From Odoribacter splanchnicus DSM 20712 (GTDB taxonomy: Bacteria; Bacteroidota; Bacteroidia; Bacteroidales; Marinifilaceae), in the NCBI RefSeq assembly GCF_000190535.1, contig NC_015160.1, positions 2,728,001-2,792,000 on the forward strand: a stretch of DNA of 64,000 nt. Reading direction: 5' to 3'. This document shows positions 54,452 to 64,000 of the stretch, one piece after another; position 1 is the stretch's first letter, and the number at the start of each line of letters is the position of its first letter. Below the pieces are notes generated by a model that did not search any database, was not told the DNA's origin, and worked only from the letters and a program-made list of their open reading frames with translations. Position numbers and translations under genes: made by a program.

Positions 54452-55074
54452 TACTTCTGAATAATTACGTATGAACCTTTAGATCCGGGAACAGATCCCT
54501 TCACCAACAACAAATTATTTTCAGGAATTACCTTCAAAACTTCCAAGTTCTCTACAGTAACCCGGTCTCCGCCCATACGGCCACCCATACGCATTCCTTT
54601 GAAAACACGTGCCGGAGTAGAACATGCTCCGATAGATCCCGGTTTTCTCAGACGGTTATGCTGACCGTGGGTAGCTTGTCCTACTCCACCGAAACCGTGA
54701 CGTTTCACAACGCCCTGGTAACCTTTACCTTTAGAGGTACCGACGATATCGACATAGGCAGTACCTTCCAGTATGGTCACGTCGATTACATCTCCCAACT
54801 TGTGTTCTTCGGCAAATCCTGCAAACTCAACGAGTTTACGTTTCGGAGTTGTGCCAGCCTTCTTAAAATGTCCACTTAGCTGCTTCGTTGTGTGTTTTTC
54901 TTTTTTCTCATCAAAACCCAACTGAAGTGCTTCGTAACCGTCTTTTTCTATGGTTTTCACCTGAGTTACGACACATGGACCGCATTCAATAACAGTGCAT
55001 GGGATACTTTTCCCCTCAACACTGAAAACGGAAGTCATTCCGACTTTTTTTCCAATTAAACCTGGTAATTTCAT
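54451..55074 (-). CDS. rplC: 50S ribosomal protein L3
   Basis: The product has 207 residues, starting [17 protein letters not shown], with [20 protein letters not shown] and [17 protein letters not shown]. The conserved Gln of GQATHGQ is the methylation site in other bacteria. Confidence 0.98.
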   Translation of the reverse strand: MKLPGLIGKKVGMTSVFSVEGKSIPCTVIECGPCVVTQVKTIEKDGYEALQLGFDEKKEKHTTKQLSGHFKKAGTTPKRKLVEFAGFAEEHKLGDVIDVTILEGTAYVDIVGTSKGKGYQGVVKRHGFGGVGQATHGQHNRLRKPGSIGACSTPARVFKGMRMGGRMGGDRVTVENLEVLKVIPENNLLLVKGSVPGSKGSYVIIQK

Positions 55075-55128
55075 TTCTTTTTTAATAGGTTAATTCTTCA
55101 TTTTAACGACATAGGGTTTCGCCGTTAA

Positions 55129-55434
55129 CTACACTTTAATCTCAACTTCAACACCACTGGGTAATTCAAGTTTCATCAGCGCATCGATGGTACCTGTAGT
55201 AGAACTATAGATATCAATCAGACGTTTGAAAGTACATAATAAAAATTGTTCACGGCTCTTCTTATTTACGAAAGTAGAGCGGTTAACAGTAAATACTCCT
55301 TTGTGGGTAGGAAGTGGAATCGGACCACTAACCACTGCACCTGTAGCCTTCACTGTCTTAACAATCTTTTCAGCCGACTTGTCTACCAAGTTGTGATCGT
55401 AAGATTTTAACTTAATTCTGATTTTTTGGCTCAT
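55129..55434 (-). CDS. rpsJ: 30S ribosomal protein S10
   Basis: The product has 101 residues with [20 protein letters not shown] and the signature [17 protein letters not shown]. It also works with NusB in antitermination in other bacteria. It opens the S10 part, 60 bases after fusA with no tuf between. Confidence 0.98.
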   Translation of the reverse strand: MSQKIRIKLKSYDHNLVDKSAEKIVKTVKATGAVVSGPIPLPTHKGVFTVNRSTFVNKKSREQFLLCTFKRLIDIYSSTTGTIDALMKLELPSGVEVEIKV

Positions 55435-55459
55435 GTTTTTTGTTTATTATATTTAAGCG

Positions 55460-55486
55460 GTCGGAAAGGCCAGAGACCTCTCCGAC
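55460..55486 (-). terminator. Hairpin between fusA and rpsJ (attenuator or weak terminator)
   Basis: GTCGGA (55460-55465) and AGG pair with CCT and TCCGAC (55481-55486) across one mismatch. On the minus strand the hairpin is followed by CGCTTAAATATAATAAAC, with no true T-run, so it may only attenuate or mark an mRNA processing point between str and S10 parts. Confidence 0.4.
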
Positions 55487-55494
55487 ATTAATTT

Positions 55495-57597
55495 TTAGAT
55501 TAAATCCACACGTCCGTTCGCTTTTTCAACCACCTCTCTCGCAATATTCTTCGGAACTTCGGCATAGTGATCGAATTCCATAGAAGAACTTGCACGTCCG
55601 GATGACAGGGTACGTAATACAGTCACATAACCGAATTGTTCTGCCAAAGGAACTTTTGCCGTAATCACACGGGCACCGATACGGGAATCCATCGATTCTA
55701 CCTGTCCCCGGCGACGGTTCAGGTCAGCGATGATGTCACCCATAAAGTCTTCGGGAGTAACTACTTCCAGCTTCATAATCGGTTCCAGCAATACCGGTTT
55801 TGCTTTCTGAGCAGCTTCTTTATAACCGATTTTAGCAGCCATTTCGAACGACAACGCATCAGAGTCAACAGGGTGGAAAGAACCATCGATCAAAGTGATC
55901 TTCAAAGCTTCCAAAGCATAACCTGCCAGAACACCGTTCTGCATCGCTTCTTTGAACCCTTTTTCTACAGACGGGATAAATTCCTTCGGAATATTACCAC
56001 CTTTCACTTCGTTCACAAAAGTCAAGCCCTCTTTACCTTCCTCTGCAGGTTCCATACGGAAAATAATATCTGCAAACTTACCACGACCACCGGACTGTTT
56101 TTTGAACACATGACGATGATCGACAGGTACAGTAATCGCTTCTTTGTAAGATACCTGAGGAGCTCCCTGGTTACATTCTACTTTAAATTCACGACGCAAA
56201 CGGTCGAGGATGATATCCAGGTGAAGCTCACCCATACCGCTGATTACGGTCTGGCCTGAATCTTCATCAGTTTTCACGCGGAAGGTCGGGTCTTCTTCAG
56301 CCAATTTAGCCAAAGCCATACCTAATTTATCCGTATCTTTCTGAGTCAGCGGTTCGATAGCGATACCGATCACAGGTTCCGGGAAAGTCATACTCTCCAG
56401 TACGATCGGTTTATCTTCAGAACACAAGGTATCTCCGGTACGGATATCTTTGAAACCTACGCAAGCGCAGATATCTCCGGCTTCCAGTACTTCTTTCGGC
56501 TGTTGCTTGTTAGAGTGCATCTGGAACAGACGGGAAATACGTTCTTTTTTATCGGTACGCGGGTTATAAACATACGAACCGGCTTCGATCTTACCAGAAT
56601 AAATACGGGTATAGCACAAACGGCCGACAAACGGGTCGGTAGCGATCTTAAATGCCAGTGCCGACAGCGGAGCCTCCGGATCTACAGGGAAATGTACATC
56701 TTCTCCTGTCCGGGGATCAGTACCTTTACTGTTCGGAATATCCAACGGGTTCGGCAAATAAGCGATCACAGCATCCAACAGGTTCTGCACGCCTTTATTT
56801 TTGAAAGAAGAACCGCACATCACCGGACAGAAGTCCATGGCGATCACAGCCTTCCGAATCACTGCTTTCAGGTCTTCGACTGTGATAGAGTCCGGATCTT
56901 CAAAGAAACGTTCCATCAAAGCTTCGTCCTGCACAGCAGCAGCTTCTACCAATTTCTCTCTCCATTCCTGAGCTTCAGCCATCATATTTTCGGGAATTTC
57001 TTTCACGGTAGCTTCCATAGCACCGTTTTCCCAAACATAAGCTTTCATTTCTACCAGGTCGATAATACCCTGATAGTTATCTTCCGCTCCGATCGGAAGT
57101 ACCAAAGGAACCGGATTTGCACCTAATTTCTCTTTGATTTCACGAACTGCTTTGAAGAAATCGGCCCCGGAACGGTCCATTTTATTCACGAAAGCAATTC
57201 TCGGAACACCATATTTGTTTGCCTGACGCCATACGGTTTCAGACTGTGCTTCAACCCCACCTACTGCACAGAACAATGCAACCGCACCATCCAATACACG
57301 AAGAGAACGCTCTACTTCAACCGTGAAGTCAACGTGTCCCGGAGTGTCGATGATATTAATTTTATATTCGTTTCCCTGATATTTCCAGAAACAAGTGGTA
57401 GCAGCAGAAGTGATGGTAATACCTCTCTCCTGTTCCTGCACCATCCAGTCCATCGTTGCAGTACCATCATGCGTTTCCCCGATCTTATGGTTCACACCGG
57501 TGAAATACAGGATACGTTCGGTCGTTGTAGTCTTACCGGCATCGATGTGAGCCATGATACCGATATTTCTTGTGTAATGTAAATCTCTCTTAGCCAT
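55495..57597 (-). CDS. fusA: Elongation factor G
   Basis: The product has 700 residues. The GTPase domain has the P-loop [16 protein letters not shown], the switch DTPGHVDF and [10 protein letters not shown]; the remaining domains reach [22 protein letters not shown] and [21 protein letters not shown] motifs (here [15 protein letters not shown]). EF-G drives translocation of tRNA and mRNA. It lies in the str operon 18 bases after rpsG. Confidence 0.98.
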   Translation of the reverse strand: MAKRDLHYTRNIGIMAHIDAGKTTTTERILYFTGVNHKIGETHDGTATMDWMVQEQERGITITSAATTCFWKYQGNEYKINIIDTPGHVDFTVEVERSLRVLDGAVALFCAVGGVEAQSETVWRQANKYGVPRIAFVNKMDRSGADFFKAVREIKEKLGANPVPLVLPIGAEDNYQGIIDLVEMKAYVWENGAMEATVKEIPENMMAEAQEWREKLVEAAAVQDEALMERFFEDPDSITVEDLKAVIRKAVIAMDFCPVMCGSSFKNKGVQNLLDAVIAYLPNPLDIPNSKGTDPRTGEDVHFPVDPEAPLSALAFKIATDPFVGRLCYTRIYSGKIEAGSYVYNPRTDKKERISRLFQMHSNKQQPKEVLEAGDICACVGFKDIRTGDTLCSEDKPIVLESMTFPEPVIGIAIEPLTQKDTDKLGMALAKLAEEDPTFRVKTDEDSGQTVISGMGELHLDIILDRLRREFKVECNQGAPQVSYKEAITVPVDHRHVFKKQSGGRGKFADIIFRMEPAEEGKEGLTFVNEVKGGNIPKEFIPSVEKGFKEAMQNGVLAGYALEALKITLIDGSFHPVDSDALSFEMAAKIGYKEAAQKAKPVLLEPIMKLEVVTPEDFMGDIIADLNRRRGQVESMDSRIGARVITAKVPLAEQFGYVTVLRTLSSGRASSSMEFDHYAEVPKNIAREVVEKANGRVDLI

Positions 57598-57615
57598 CTA
57601 TTTTTCGCCTCTAAA

Positions 57616-58095
57616 TTAAAATCTGAAATGTGCAAATGCCCGGTTAGCTTCAGCCATACGATGGGTATCTTCTTTCTTTTTGAAAGCAGCACCTTCCTCT
57701 TTGTAGGCAGCCATAATTTCAGCAGAAAGTTTTTCAGCCATGCTGTGTCCGCTTCTCTTGCGGGAGTAAAGGATCATATTTTTTACAGAGATCGCTCTTT
57801 TACGGGCCGGATTAATTTCAGTAGGCACCTGGAAAGTAGCACCACCGACACGGCGGCTCTTTACTTCTACCTGAGGAGTAATATTCTCCAATGCCTGCTT
57901 CCAGATCTCCAGAGCAGATTTCTCTTCTTTTTTTGCCATTTTTTCCTCAACGATATCCAGTGCGTCATAAAAGATTTTGAACGCAACAGTCTTTTTACCG
58001 TCCACCATCAGGTCATTAACAAACCTCGTCACCAGTACATCGTTGAATTTTGGATCCGGTAACAGGATTCTCTTCTTTGGTTTAGTCTTTCTCAT
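57616..58095 (-). CDS. rpsG: 30S ribosomal protein S7
   Basis: The product has 159 residues with [38 protein letters not shown] and [17 protein letters not shown]. It nucleates 30S head assembly. The 123-base gap to rpsL shows no promoter match or hairpin that I can defend. Confidence 0.98.
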   Translation of the reverse strand: MRKTKPKKRILLPDPKFNDVLVTRFVNDLMVDGKKTVAFKIFYDALDIVEEKMAKKEEKSALEIWKQALENITPQVEVKSRRVGGATFQVPTEINPARKRAISVKNMILYSRKRSGHSMAEKLSAEIMAAYKEEGAAFKKKEDTHRMAEANRAFAHFRF

Positions 58096-58218
58096 TTCTT
58101 TTCGTTTACGAATTTGTTCGTCAAGCTGCCCTTTTTGGTCTTCAACGGTTTCCCAACCATTTACTCAACTGTTTTTCGGGAACGCTTCATAAACACAATT
58201 CCTGTTAATCACTAATTT

Positions 58219-58632
58219 TTATTTCTTGCCCTTTCCTTTAGCTGGAGCAGCAGCCTGACCCGGTTTCGGTCTTTTCGCACCATACTTAGAACGTCCCTGG
58301 CAACGTCCGGCAACACCGGCAGCATCCAAAGTACCACGAACCAAGTGGTAACGCACACCCGGAAGGTCTTTCACACGACCGCCACGGATCAACACGATGG
58401 AGTGTTCCTGCAAGTTGTGGCCTTCTCCCGGAATATAAGCATTCACTTCTTTTCCGTTGGTCAATCTAACACGGGCAACCTTTCTCATGGCTGAGTTCGG
58501 TTTTTTCGGAGTGGTAGTGTAAACACGTACACAAACTCCTCTTCTCTGTGGGCAAGAATCCAAAGCAGGAGCTTTACTCTTGTCCTCGATCTTTACTCTT
58601 CCTTTTCTTACTAACTGTTGAATAGTAGGCAT
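58219..58632 (-). CDS. rpsL: 30S ribosomal protein S12
   Basis: The product has 137 residues, starting [20 protein letters not shown], with [18 protein letters not shown] (unmodified Lys at the streptomycin-response position) and [20 protein letters not shown] basic, Pro/Ala-rich tail extends the C-terminus. It is the first gene of the supercluster and has the best promoter match in the window. Confidence 0.98.
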   Translation of the reverse strand: MPTIQQLVRKGRVKIEDKSKAPALDSCPQRRGVCVRVYTTTPKKPNSAMRKVARVRLTNGKEVNAYIPGEGHNLQEHSIVLIRGGRVKDLPGVRYHLVRGTLDAAGVAGRCQGRSKYGAKRPKPGQAAAPAKGKGKK

Positions 58633-58681
58633 TTTACAAGTACTCTTTTAAAATTATTATACTTTTCTCCAAAATGGAGTG

Positions 58682-58713
58682 CAAATGTACTTACAATTCT
58701 AGTAACTACCAAA
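58682..58713 (-). promoter_or_regulatory. Promoter of the ribosomal supercluster upstream of rpsL
   Basis: On the minus strand TTTG (58713-58710) is followed after 20 bases by TACATTTG (58689-58682), a full match to the Bacteroidetes -33/-7 consensus. The -7 box lies about 50 bases before the rpsL ATG. Confidence 0.75.
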
Positions 58714-58820
58714 TGTTCTTCCTACTTTTTTTGTAAAAAAGATAAGATTGTCAGAAAGTTACCTATTCAAACCCACCAGTCCTTAAGATTTCGGAAAGCC
58801 GGAAACAGGTAAAAGAAAAA

Positions 58821-58857
58821 GAAAATCGCGATGAAATATGTCTTTATCGCGATTTTC
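58821..58857 (-). terminator. Rho-independent terminator of the third import locus
   Basis: A perfect 12-bp stem (GAAAATCGCGAT / ATCGCGATTTTC) with a 13-base loop is followed on the minus strand by TTTTTCTTTT. It stands 55 bases after the stop of the PKD-like lipoprotein gene, so no thioredoxin or peptidase gene follows in this locus. Confidence 0.9.
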
Positions 58858-58911
58858 TAAACTAAACACGGACAAGAAACCTCGTTCACTCAACCTTATC
58901 TGCCACACTCA

Positions 58912-60471
58912 TCAATATCTTTCCCGATAAACTATATCTACCGGTTTGGCAAAACCGCTATACTCTTTATACAAGGTCACTTTTCCATTCATCCTCTCCG
59001 GAATATCCACTATACGAATCATACCTCCATTCTCTCCACCTTTGTCCGAACCGATGATCAACCGGTATTCCATATCCAATCCTAACCTACCGTATTCACC
59101 ATACTGGAACCAGTTAAATTTGATAAATGTGATTTCCTCTCCGGAAAGATCTATTTTCTCCCCGTCTCCGTCCAATATATCCAGTTTCCGCCACTCTTTA
59201 TAAGCCATATCGTACAGATAAATCATATTATCGACAACGTAGAAGAGGTAACGATAATGCATGTGTACAGCAAACAATTCTGCACGTTCGATATCCGGAG
59301 CATCGATTCGGTAATAATAATTACTCAACTGAGAGAAAGAATTATACCACAAATTACCGAACCCGTGCAACCACAATTTTCCGGTATCATCACGCAAAAT
59401 AACATACGAGCTGTTACCATCATGTCTGGTATTAGCAGCATAAACAAACTCTTTTCCTGTTACCATGGGAAAAACCTCATTTGCAACCGGGGGTATACGG
59501 CAGGATGTTTCATTCCAGGCAAGCCCCAGTTGTACAAACCGTCTGTTGTCCGTATCATAAAGGATAACCGGTGGTTCATAATATCCCCATACTCCATCTG
59601 CCGATGTAATGATAAAGGGAGCAACCTTAAAGGTCTTCTCTTCTCCAGCTACATTATTTCTCGGTAATTCATAAATAATTCTTCCCGATGTTTTACAATA
59701 CACTTCGGTCGTTGTCAACAATACCGAACAAGGATATGTACCGGAGCCATACATCGGATCAAGACAAATCATAGCAGTCGGAACAAATACTCCCGGTATT
59801 TTCCCCATGTCGTACTTCAAATCGAATGCTTCTTCCCAAGCCAAACTTTCCGGATCCAAATAACAAGCCCCTGTTTCAGTCATCAATATGATTTTATCTC
59901 CCGATCCTGTTATATTTAACACTATACTTTTCGGTCCCTTTTTATTCGGCAGGGCATAATCGTCGAGCAAATTGCGAATCATTAATTCCTGGTTACCGTA
60001 TTTAGAGATCATATCCAAACGTACTTCGCCCTTTTCGTCGCACAGCACCAACCAACCTTCAGTTGTCTGAATAATCACCTCCATGTCGAAATGTTGCCGC
60101 CAAGTCACTTCTGTCTCTTGGTCCAACACATTCAAATAAACAGCGTATTTTCCCAATGGTAAATCGATAAAATAATTCAAATTTTTCTCTTTACCAATCT
60201 CATATTCGAACTCATTACCGGTTTTATTCTCTTTCGCGACAGCCACCCAAGTATACTCATACTTTCCGCTTCCGGCAGCCAATGTGTGTTTCAGCTCCGG
60301 AACAACTTTTAGTGTATCTGTATTTTTAAATACCGTCACCAGTGTGTCCGGCATTCCTGCAATAGAAATCTCATCGATATCCTCATAACTGTAATTTCCT
60401 TTATCATCGTAACACGAATAAAGTATAACAGTCATCAACCATACAATTAAATATACATTCTTTCTCATCAT
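58912..60471 (-). CDS. PKD-like family lipoprotein (third locus)
   Basis: The product has 519 residues. The leader ends in VILYSC and continues YDDKGNYSYEDIDEISIAGM, the family signature. A PKD-like region (LAAGSGKYEYTWVAVAKENK) is followed by a beta-rich body with repeated strand-turn-strand units (VLCDEKGEVRLDMISKYGN, LMTETGACYLDPESLAW). It follows the DUF4843 gene by seven bases and is the last gene of the locus. Unlike the two other copies it has no thioredoxin gene downstream. Confidence 0.88.
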   Translation of the reverse strand: MMRKNVYLIVWLMTVILYSCYDDKGNYSYEDIDEISIAGMPDTLVTVFKNTDTLKVVPELKHTLAAGSGKYEYTWVAVAKENKTGNEFEYEIGKEKNLNYFIDLPLGKYAVYLNVLDQETEVTWRQHFDMEVIIQTTEGWLVLCDEKGEVRLDMISKYGNQELMIRNLLDDYALPNKKGPKSIVLNITGSGDKIILMTETGACYLDPESLAWEEAFDLKYDMGKIPGVFVPTAMICLDPMYGSGTYPCSVLLTTTEVYCKTSGRIIYELPRNNVAGEEKTFKVAPFIITSADGVWGYYEPPVILYDTDNRRFVQLGLAWNETSCRIPPVANEVFPMVTGKEFVYAANTRHDGNSSYVILRDDTGKLWLHGFGNLWYNSFSQLSNYYYRIDAPDIERAELFAVHMHYRYLFYVVDNMIYLYDMAYKEWRKLDILDGDGEKIDLSGEEITFIKFNWFQYGEYGRLGLDMEYRLIIGSDKGGENGGMIRIVDIPERMNGKVTLYKEYSGFAKPVDIVYRERY

Positions 60472-60478
60472 ATTTCAT

Positions 60479-61222
60479 TTATTGGGCCTGTGGTCCCATT
60501 GTCATTTCCGTAATACCATCCTCTTCATAAACAGTCCGGCCCGCCGCTTTTTCGTCGGCCAGATATTTTTTCATATACGATCCGATATACCCCATGCGGG
60601 AAAGTATATAACCCGCCTCCTCGGATTTTTTATTAAACTCTTCCCGTGGAATATCCATTTCATCGCAAATCAAAGCAAACTTCTTCGCCGAAAATTCACC
60701 GAACATATATGGATTCCACTGCGAAGGCGGTTCATTCATAAATTCCGAAAACAATAATATCAGCTTTAACCGCTGCGTCTTTACCCAAGAGGTCGAATCG
60801 CTGGAACCATAATCGTAATAAGTTGTAAAATGCCCGTTAGGCAATAATTCCATATCAATTCCCTTTTCTTCCGTTTGTAAGGCTTTCGTCCGGATCATAG
60901 TTACAGGAATCACAAGAGAAACCTCTCCCTTCTTAACCACATACTCTTTCTCCAACGGTTCAAAATCCACACCTTCCACCGCATTTACCGGTGTAAATTT
61001 TATATTCACCGGACGATCGTAATCTGCCACCTTACCTATCACCTTCAGATGAATATCCTGTGCCTGTGTTTCATATTCACTGTCGACATAAGTAAAAGAA
61101 AAACGTACCGTATCCGATATCTCATTCAGATAAATGGCATCAGTACCGCTATATTCCTCATATTCTGATTTACAACTGCTCAATATTGTCAAAAGCAATA
61201 TAAAAATAACATTCTTTTTCAT
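60479..61222 (-). CDS. DUF4843 domain-containing lipoprotein (third locus)
   Basis: The product has 247 residues with the leader VIFILLLTILSSC. Landmarks shared with the member at 8725-9528 are the early TDAIYLNE strand, the TVRFSFTY strand, EGVDFEPLEKEYVVKKGEVSLVIPV-type strands and the late PSQWNPYMFGEFSAKKFALI segment. It lies between SusD and the PKD-like lipoprotein, the same order as in the intact locus. Confidence 0.85.
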   Translation of the reverse strand: MKKNVIFILLLTILSSCKSEYEEYSGTDAIYLNEISDTVRFSFTYVDSEYETQAQDIHLKVIGKVADYDRPVNIKFTPVNAVEGVDFEPLEKEYVVKKGEVSLVIPVTMIRTKALQTEEKGIDMELLPNGHFTTYYDYGSSDSTSWVKTQRLKLILLFSEFMNEPPSQWNPYMFGEFSAKKFALICDEMDIPREEFNKKSEEAGYILSRMGYIGSYMKKYLADEKAAGRTVYEEDGITEMTMGPQAQ

Positions 61223-61232
61223 AACTCATCTT

Positions 61233-62669
61233 TTAACGAAAATCGGTTTCACTTAATGGCAACGGGACGACGTATTTTGCTGCATCCATATCCAGGTCGG
61301 CATTTTCCGAATAAGAATGTAATACTTTTACATTCAAACGCTTATAATAAAAAAACAACTGTCCTTCTCCAAAAAATTCTCTCCTGTATTCGTCCCGAAG
61401 CATTCCGGCCAATTGTGTTTTATCCTCCAATTCTTTCACTCCCCTATTAAACAATACGGTATTCAGCGCATCCAACGCCTCCGTCTCATCCGTGGCTGTC
61501 TCTGCAATAATGTAATACATTTCCGTCATCCGAATCAAAGGGATCAACTTAGTCCATACCTCAGTCGACGACACGTCTTCATACTTATGGAAACACCTGT
61601 AGTCCCGGGTAGTGCCTTCCAACCAAATCGGTCTGTTACGCCAATCCAGCAAATCCCAAGTAAATAAATCATCGATATGTTTTTTAGGTGAATACACTTG
61701 TGCAGGCTCCAGAGTGGGACTGAAATAATTCGTAAAAATCTCTTCACGTGCATTATAATAAGCTGCAAACAACAATTCTGAAGAAAAGATCCTGTCCGGA
61801 TTTCTCGTATTATCCATAATCTCCCGGCGTTCGGTCCAAGGGAACCATTGTTCTTGTACAGCTGTCACGGCTTTTGCTTCCCGATAAGCTTCCGCCTTAT
61901 TGTCCGCCCATAAATATACCCTTGCTTTTAAAGCTTTTACCGCATAATAGTTCAAGCGTTGTGTACGATAAGTATAATAATTCAACCCATCTTCCGAATC
62001 CTGGTTTTGCGGTCCTTCTTCAATAATCGGATCAGACTCACCTAACAAACGTTCCGCCTCATCCAAATCTTTCAGTACTTTCTCCACAACCTGAGTAGCC
62101 GGTAAAAGGGAGGTTGCCGAAATTGAATATACCGTATTATAAGGAATAGACAAATCGGCTTTATTGGTAGCATATACCGGTCCAAACAAACGTAACATAT
62201 CAAAATGCAGAAAAGCACGAAGTGCCATCGCCTCACCGATAATCATTTTCCGCATTTTTCCTGTCAACACTTCCTCATTTTTTTCCGCATATTCCAATAA
62301 TTTATTACAATTGGCAATCAGCGAATAGGCTTTCTCCCACACTGCAGCGAACTTACTCTTCGCATAATCTATGGTATAATTATATGTTCCCAACCGATAA
62401 GCATTTGTCGTATTCCCCGAAAAATCATACCGTTGCGCTAAAATCTCTACGGCATCTACCGATAATTCACCTCCATAAAGCGCATTATTGCTCAATTCCA
62501 CATAAATTCCATTCAGAGCAGTGCGAAACCCTGATTCCGTACTGAACAGCTGCCCGTCGGTCACCTGATCTTCCGGCTGCACATCCAACCAAGAGTGACA
62601 TCCCGAAAATATACCCGTTATACAAACAAGTAATCCTATCAATATATATTTTCTATTCATAACTTCCAT
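61233..62669 (-). CDS. SusD/RagB family lipoprotein (third locus)
   Basis: The product has 478 residues. The leader LIGLLVCITGIFSGC gives the lipobox, then HSWLDVQPEDQVTDGQLFST, the SusD start. Further motifs are MALRAFLHFDMLRLFGPVYA, YAVKALKARVYLW and LIRMTEMYYIIAETA. It follows the truncated SusC by two bases, so its intended partner is broken in this copy. It may be silent or may serve another SusC. Confidence 0.92.
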   Translation of the reverse strand: MEVMNRKYILIGLLVCITGIFSGCHSWLDVQPEDQVTDGQLFSTESGFRTALNGIYVELSNNALYGGELSVDAVEILAQRYDFSGNTTNAYRLGTYNYTIDYAKSKFAAVWEKAYSLIANCNKLLEYAEKNEEVLTGKMRKMIIGEAMALRAFLHFDMLRLFGPVYATNKADLSIPYNTVYSISATSLLPATQVVEKVLKDLDEAERLLGESDPIIEEGPQNQDSEDGLNYYTYRTQRLNYYAVKALKARVYLWADNKAEAYREAKAVTAVQEQWFPWTERREIMDNTRNPDRIFSSELLFAAYYNAREEIFTNYFSPTLEPAQVYSPKKHIDDLFTWDLLDWRNRPIWLEGTTRDYRCFHKYEDVSSTEVWTKLIPLIRMTEMYYIIAETATDETEALDALNTVLFNRGVKELEDKTQLAGMLRDEYRREFFGEGQLFFYYKRLNVKVLHSYSENADLDMDAAKYVVPLPLSETDFR

Positions 62670-62671
62670 TT

Positions 62672-63049
62672 TTAGAACATTGCAGACAATGAAAACGAGA
62701 ACGAACGGGCAAACGGATACTCAATTCCCCGCTCCTCCTTGATCGAAGAAATACGGAATAAATCCGTCGTATTCGCTTGTAAACGCAAAGACTGGATTCC
62801 CAGTTTCTGTACTGCTTGCGATTCAAAATCATAACCGACCGATATGGATTCGGCCTTGATATAATTCTCCCGCAATACAAAACGTGAAGAGATGGGTGTC
62901 GTTTCGGTTAGTGAAATTCCTTTAAACTTAGCATGATCCCCCGGTTTTTGCCAACGGTCATGCAAAGCGCGTTTGTCCTGATTGCTTTTCAAGCCAGCCA
63001 ACGAAATATTCTCCACTTTATTATAAGTAGGGATATTCAGTAAATGTCC
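62672..63049 (-). pseudogene. SusC C-terminal fragment cut by an insertion sequence
   Basis: The frame reads LLNIPTYNKVENISLAG from about 63043 to the stop at 62672, ending EERGIEYPFARSFSFSLSAMF in the last barrel strands. It matches the end of the intact SusC (KQERGIAYPFSRRFTFSLSATF in part), with VEN, DRW-x-x-PGDH and LFR-[VI]-SSIK at equal places. About 120 codons of roughly 1100 remain; a stop at 63050-63052 and foreign sequence follow. The rest may lie beyond the IS outside the window. Confidence 0.88.
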
Positions 63050-64000
63050 CTATAAAATACAATGGCATATGAAGATGCCCCAGTATAATCACTTCATATG
63101 TCATTTTTATTGTCATTTTTCTGTATTTTCCCATATACTCTTATAGGCAGGACATGACGTTCCGGAAGAAGTCTGACGACCTCTTCTGATTTTTTCGTTA
63201 AAATCATATCATGCTGCTTTCAGCGCTCTGTTCCTGACCTTATCTATCATCAGTATGGCATTTGCCGTATGTATTCCAAAGAAAATCCAAAGGATTTCCG
63301 TTTTCCTGTTCCGTGCCTTTATCCTTGAGAGTGAGTAATGTTGCTTTTGAGTGCCGAAGCTGCCTTCAAGCCTGGTGGCCCTTTCTTTGGAGAGTTCACT
63401 TCTGAGAACCTTTCTCAAGGATTCATCCCTGGCCGCCCTTCCCTTGCGTACAAAGGATGTGGATATTCCATATTTTGTACAGAACTTTCTGTTGGCATTA
63501 TTGGCATATATGGAATCGGCAGCCACGCATCTTATCCTCACATTCATGAGCTTCTGCTGCATGCGGATGCAGTCCTTCAGGCGTATACCTTCGTTGAAAG
63601 CCTTGAACGAAAGATGTTCGATGAACGATATGCCGTCTATCTGTATGTTGTTGACCTTCGCACCGAACTCGACGGACTTTGTTTCCTTGCCTCTTACAAT
63701 GGGACGTACATAATGACGGTCAATGCTGACGATGCGGTCCCTGACCTTCTTCCCTACAAACATTTCCTTTTCCTGTACAAGAACCTTTCTGATGATGGAA
63801 AGACGTTTCTGGTAATCCTGGGTATAGCGGAGTAAGGTTCCGTACTCTCGATGAATCTCATCCCTCTGTATGAGGAGCTTTTCAAGAAGCCTGATCATAC
63901 GACGCCTGAGCATTTTTGTCCTCGAAGCCTTCCTTTTCTTTTCTTGCAGTAGGACAGATAGGACTCCGCTACATTCCTGTATTTGTTGCGGGGACGTCTT
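63050..64000 (-). mobile_element. Second insertion sequence (IS5/IS1182-like), incomplete in the window
   Basis: Sequence unrelated to SusC begins at about 63043-63052 and includes a transposase in the minus direction that runs off the window. The 150 bases between the SusC fragment and the transposase stop are non-coding IS flank. The far end and its terminal repeats are not visible, so family and target duplication cannot be fixed. Confidence 0.75.
63209..64000 (-). pseudogene. IS5/IS1182-like transposase, apparently frameshifted
   Basis: The main frame (63209-63913, 234 residues) holds DDE-domain motifs: PIVRGKETKSVEFGAKVNNI, AADSIYANNANRKFC, STSFVRKGRAARDE and RLEGSFGTQKQHYSLSRIKA. Upstream of 63913 the homologous reading (NKYRNVAESYLSYCKKRKGR) is in a different frame, and the two meet at a run of five A (63913-63917, minus strand). 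Either the gene carries a -1 frameshift mutation or the A-run is a programmed slip site. The N-terminus lies outside the window. Confidence 0.75.

Noticed and set aside
55435..55494. Expected tuf gene between fusA and rpsJ
   Set aside because: Only 60 bases are present. Absence of tuf from this site is common in Bacteroidetes, where it lies with secE/rpoBC genes, so I do not treat it as a loss.

Overview
The window looks like chromosomal DNA of a Bacteroidota (Bacteroidales) bacterium, most like Odoribacter/Butyricimonas-type gut anaerobes. The evidence is SusC/SusD pairs with ECF sigma/FecR regulators, PKD-like and DUF4843 lipoproteins, a KorAB 2-oxoacid:ferredoxin oxidoreductase, TAnnTTTG-type promoter boxes and a general lack of Shine-Dalgarno sequences. 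The genus is an inference.

Layout. (1) 1-3114: the start of a small lipoprotein (cut by the window edge) and a large envelope beta-propeller protein. (2) 3198-16389, minus strand: an apparently complete eight-gene import locus in the order ECF sigma, FecR anti-sigma, SusC with an STN signalling domain, SusD, DUF4843 lipoprotein, PKD-like lipoprotein, TlpA-like thioredoxin and S9 peptidase. (3) 16556-24962: a solitary hydE, a LysE exporter, a fused PlsC/GNAT acyltransferase (glycine/ornithine-lipid type), dciA-like, recF, a YfgM-like TPR protein, and a coupled pair of a TPR-rich protein and a beta-barrel. (4) 25094-29282: the remains of a second copy of the import locus. Only the two-domain thioredoxin, the PKD-like lipoprotein and the first 31 codons of the sigma gene are left, on either side of an IS1634-type element. 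(5) 29387-39933: korB/korA, an MscS channel with a lipoprotein-type leader, corA, eno, a DUF4923 protein and two tandem six-bladed-propeller lipoproteins. (6) 40001-58632, minus strand: the str/S10/spc/alpha ribosomal supercluster rpsL-rpsG-fusA-rpsJ ... rpoA-rplQ without tuf. (7) 58912-64000: a third import locus (PKD-like lipoprotein, DUF4843, SusD, last part of SusC), whose SusC is cut by a second insertion sequence carrying a frameshifted transposase.

How the parts work together. The three import loci share a protein set and order. The intact one pairs outer-membrane capture and TonB-dependent uptake (SusC/SusD and surface lipoproteins) with periplasmic thiol-disulfide and peptidase functions, under STN-FecR-sigma control. 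This suggests capture and processing of a peptide-like substrate. The other two copies were broken by different insertion sequences.

The ribosomal supercluster is unusual at the DNA level. Several of its spacers hold long imperfect hairpins built from a short word that differs from spacer to spacer. Two spacers also carry candidate internal promoters, before rplE and before map.
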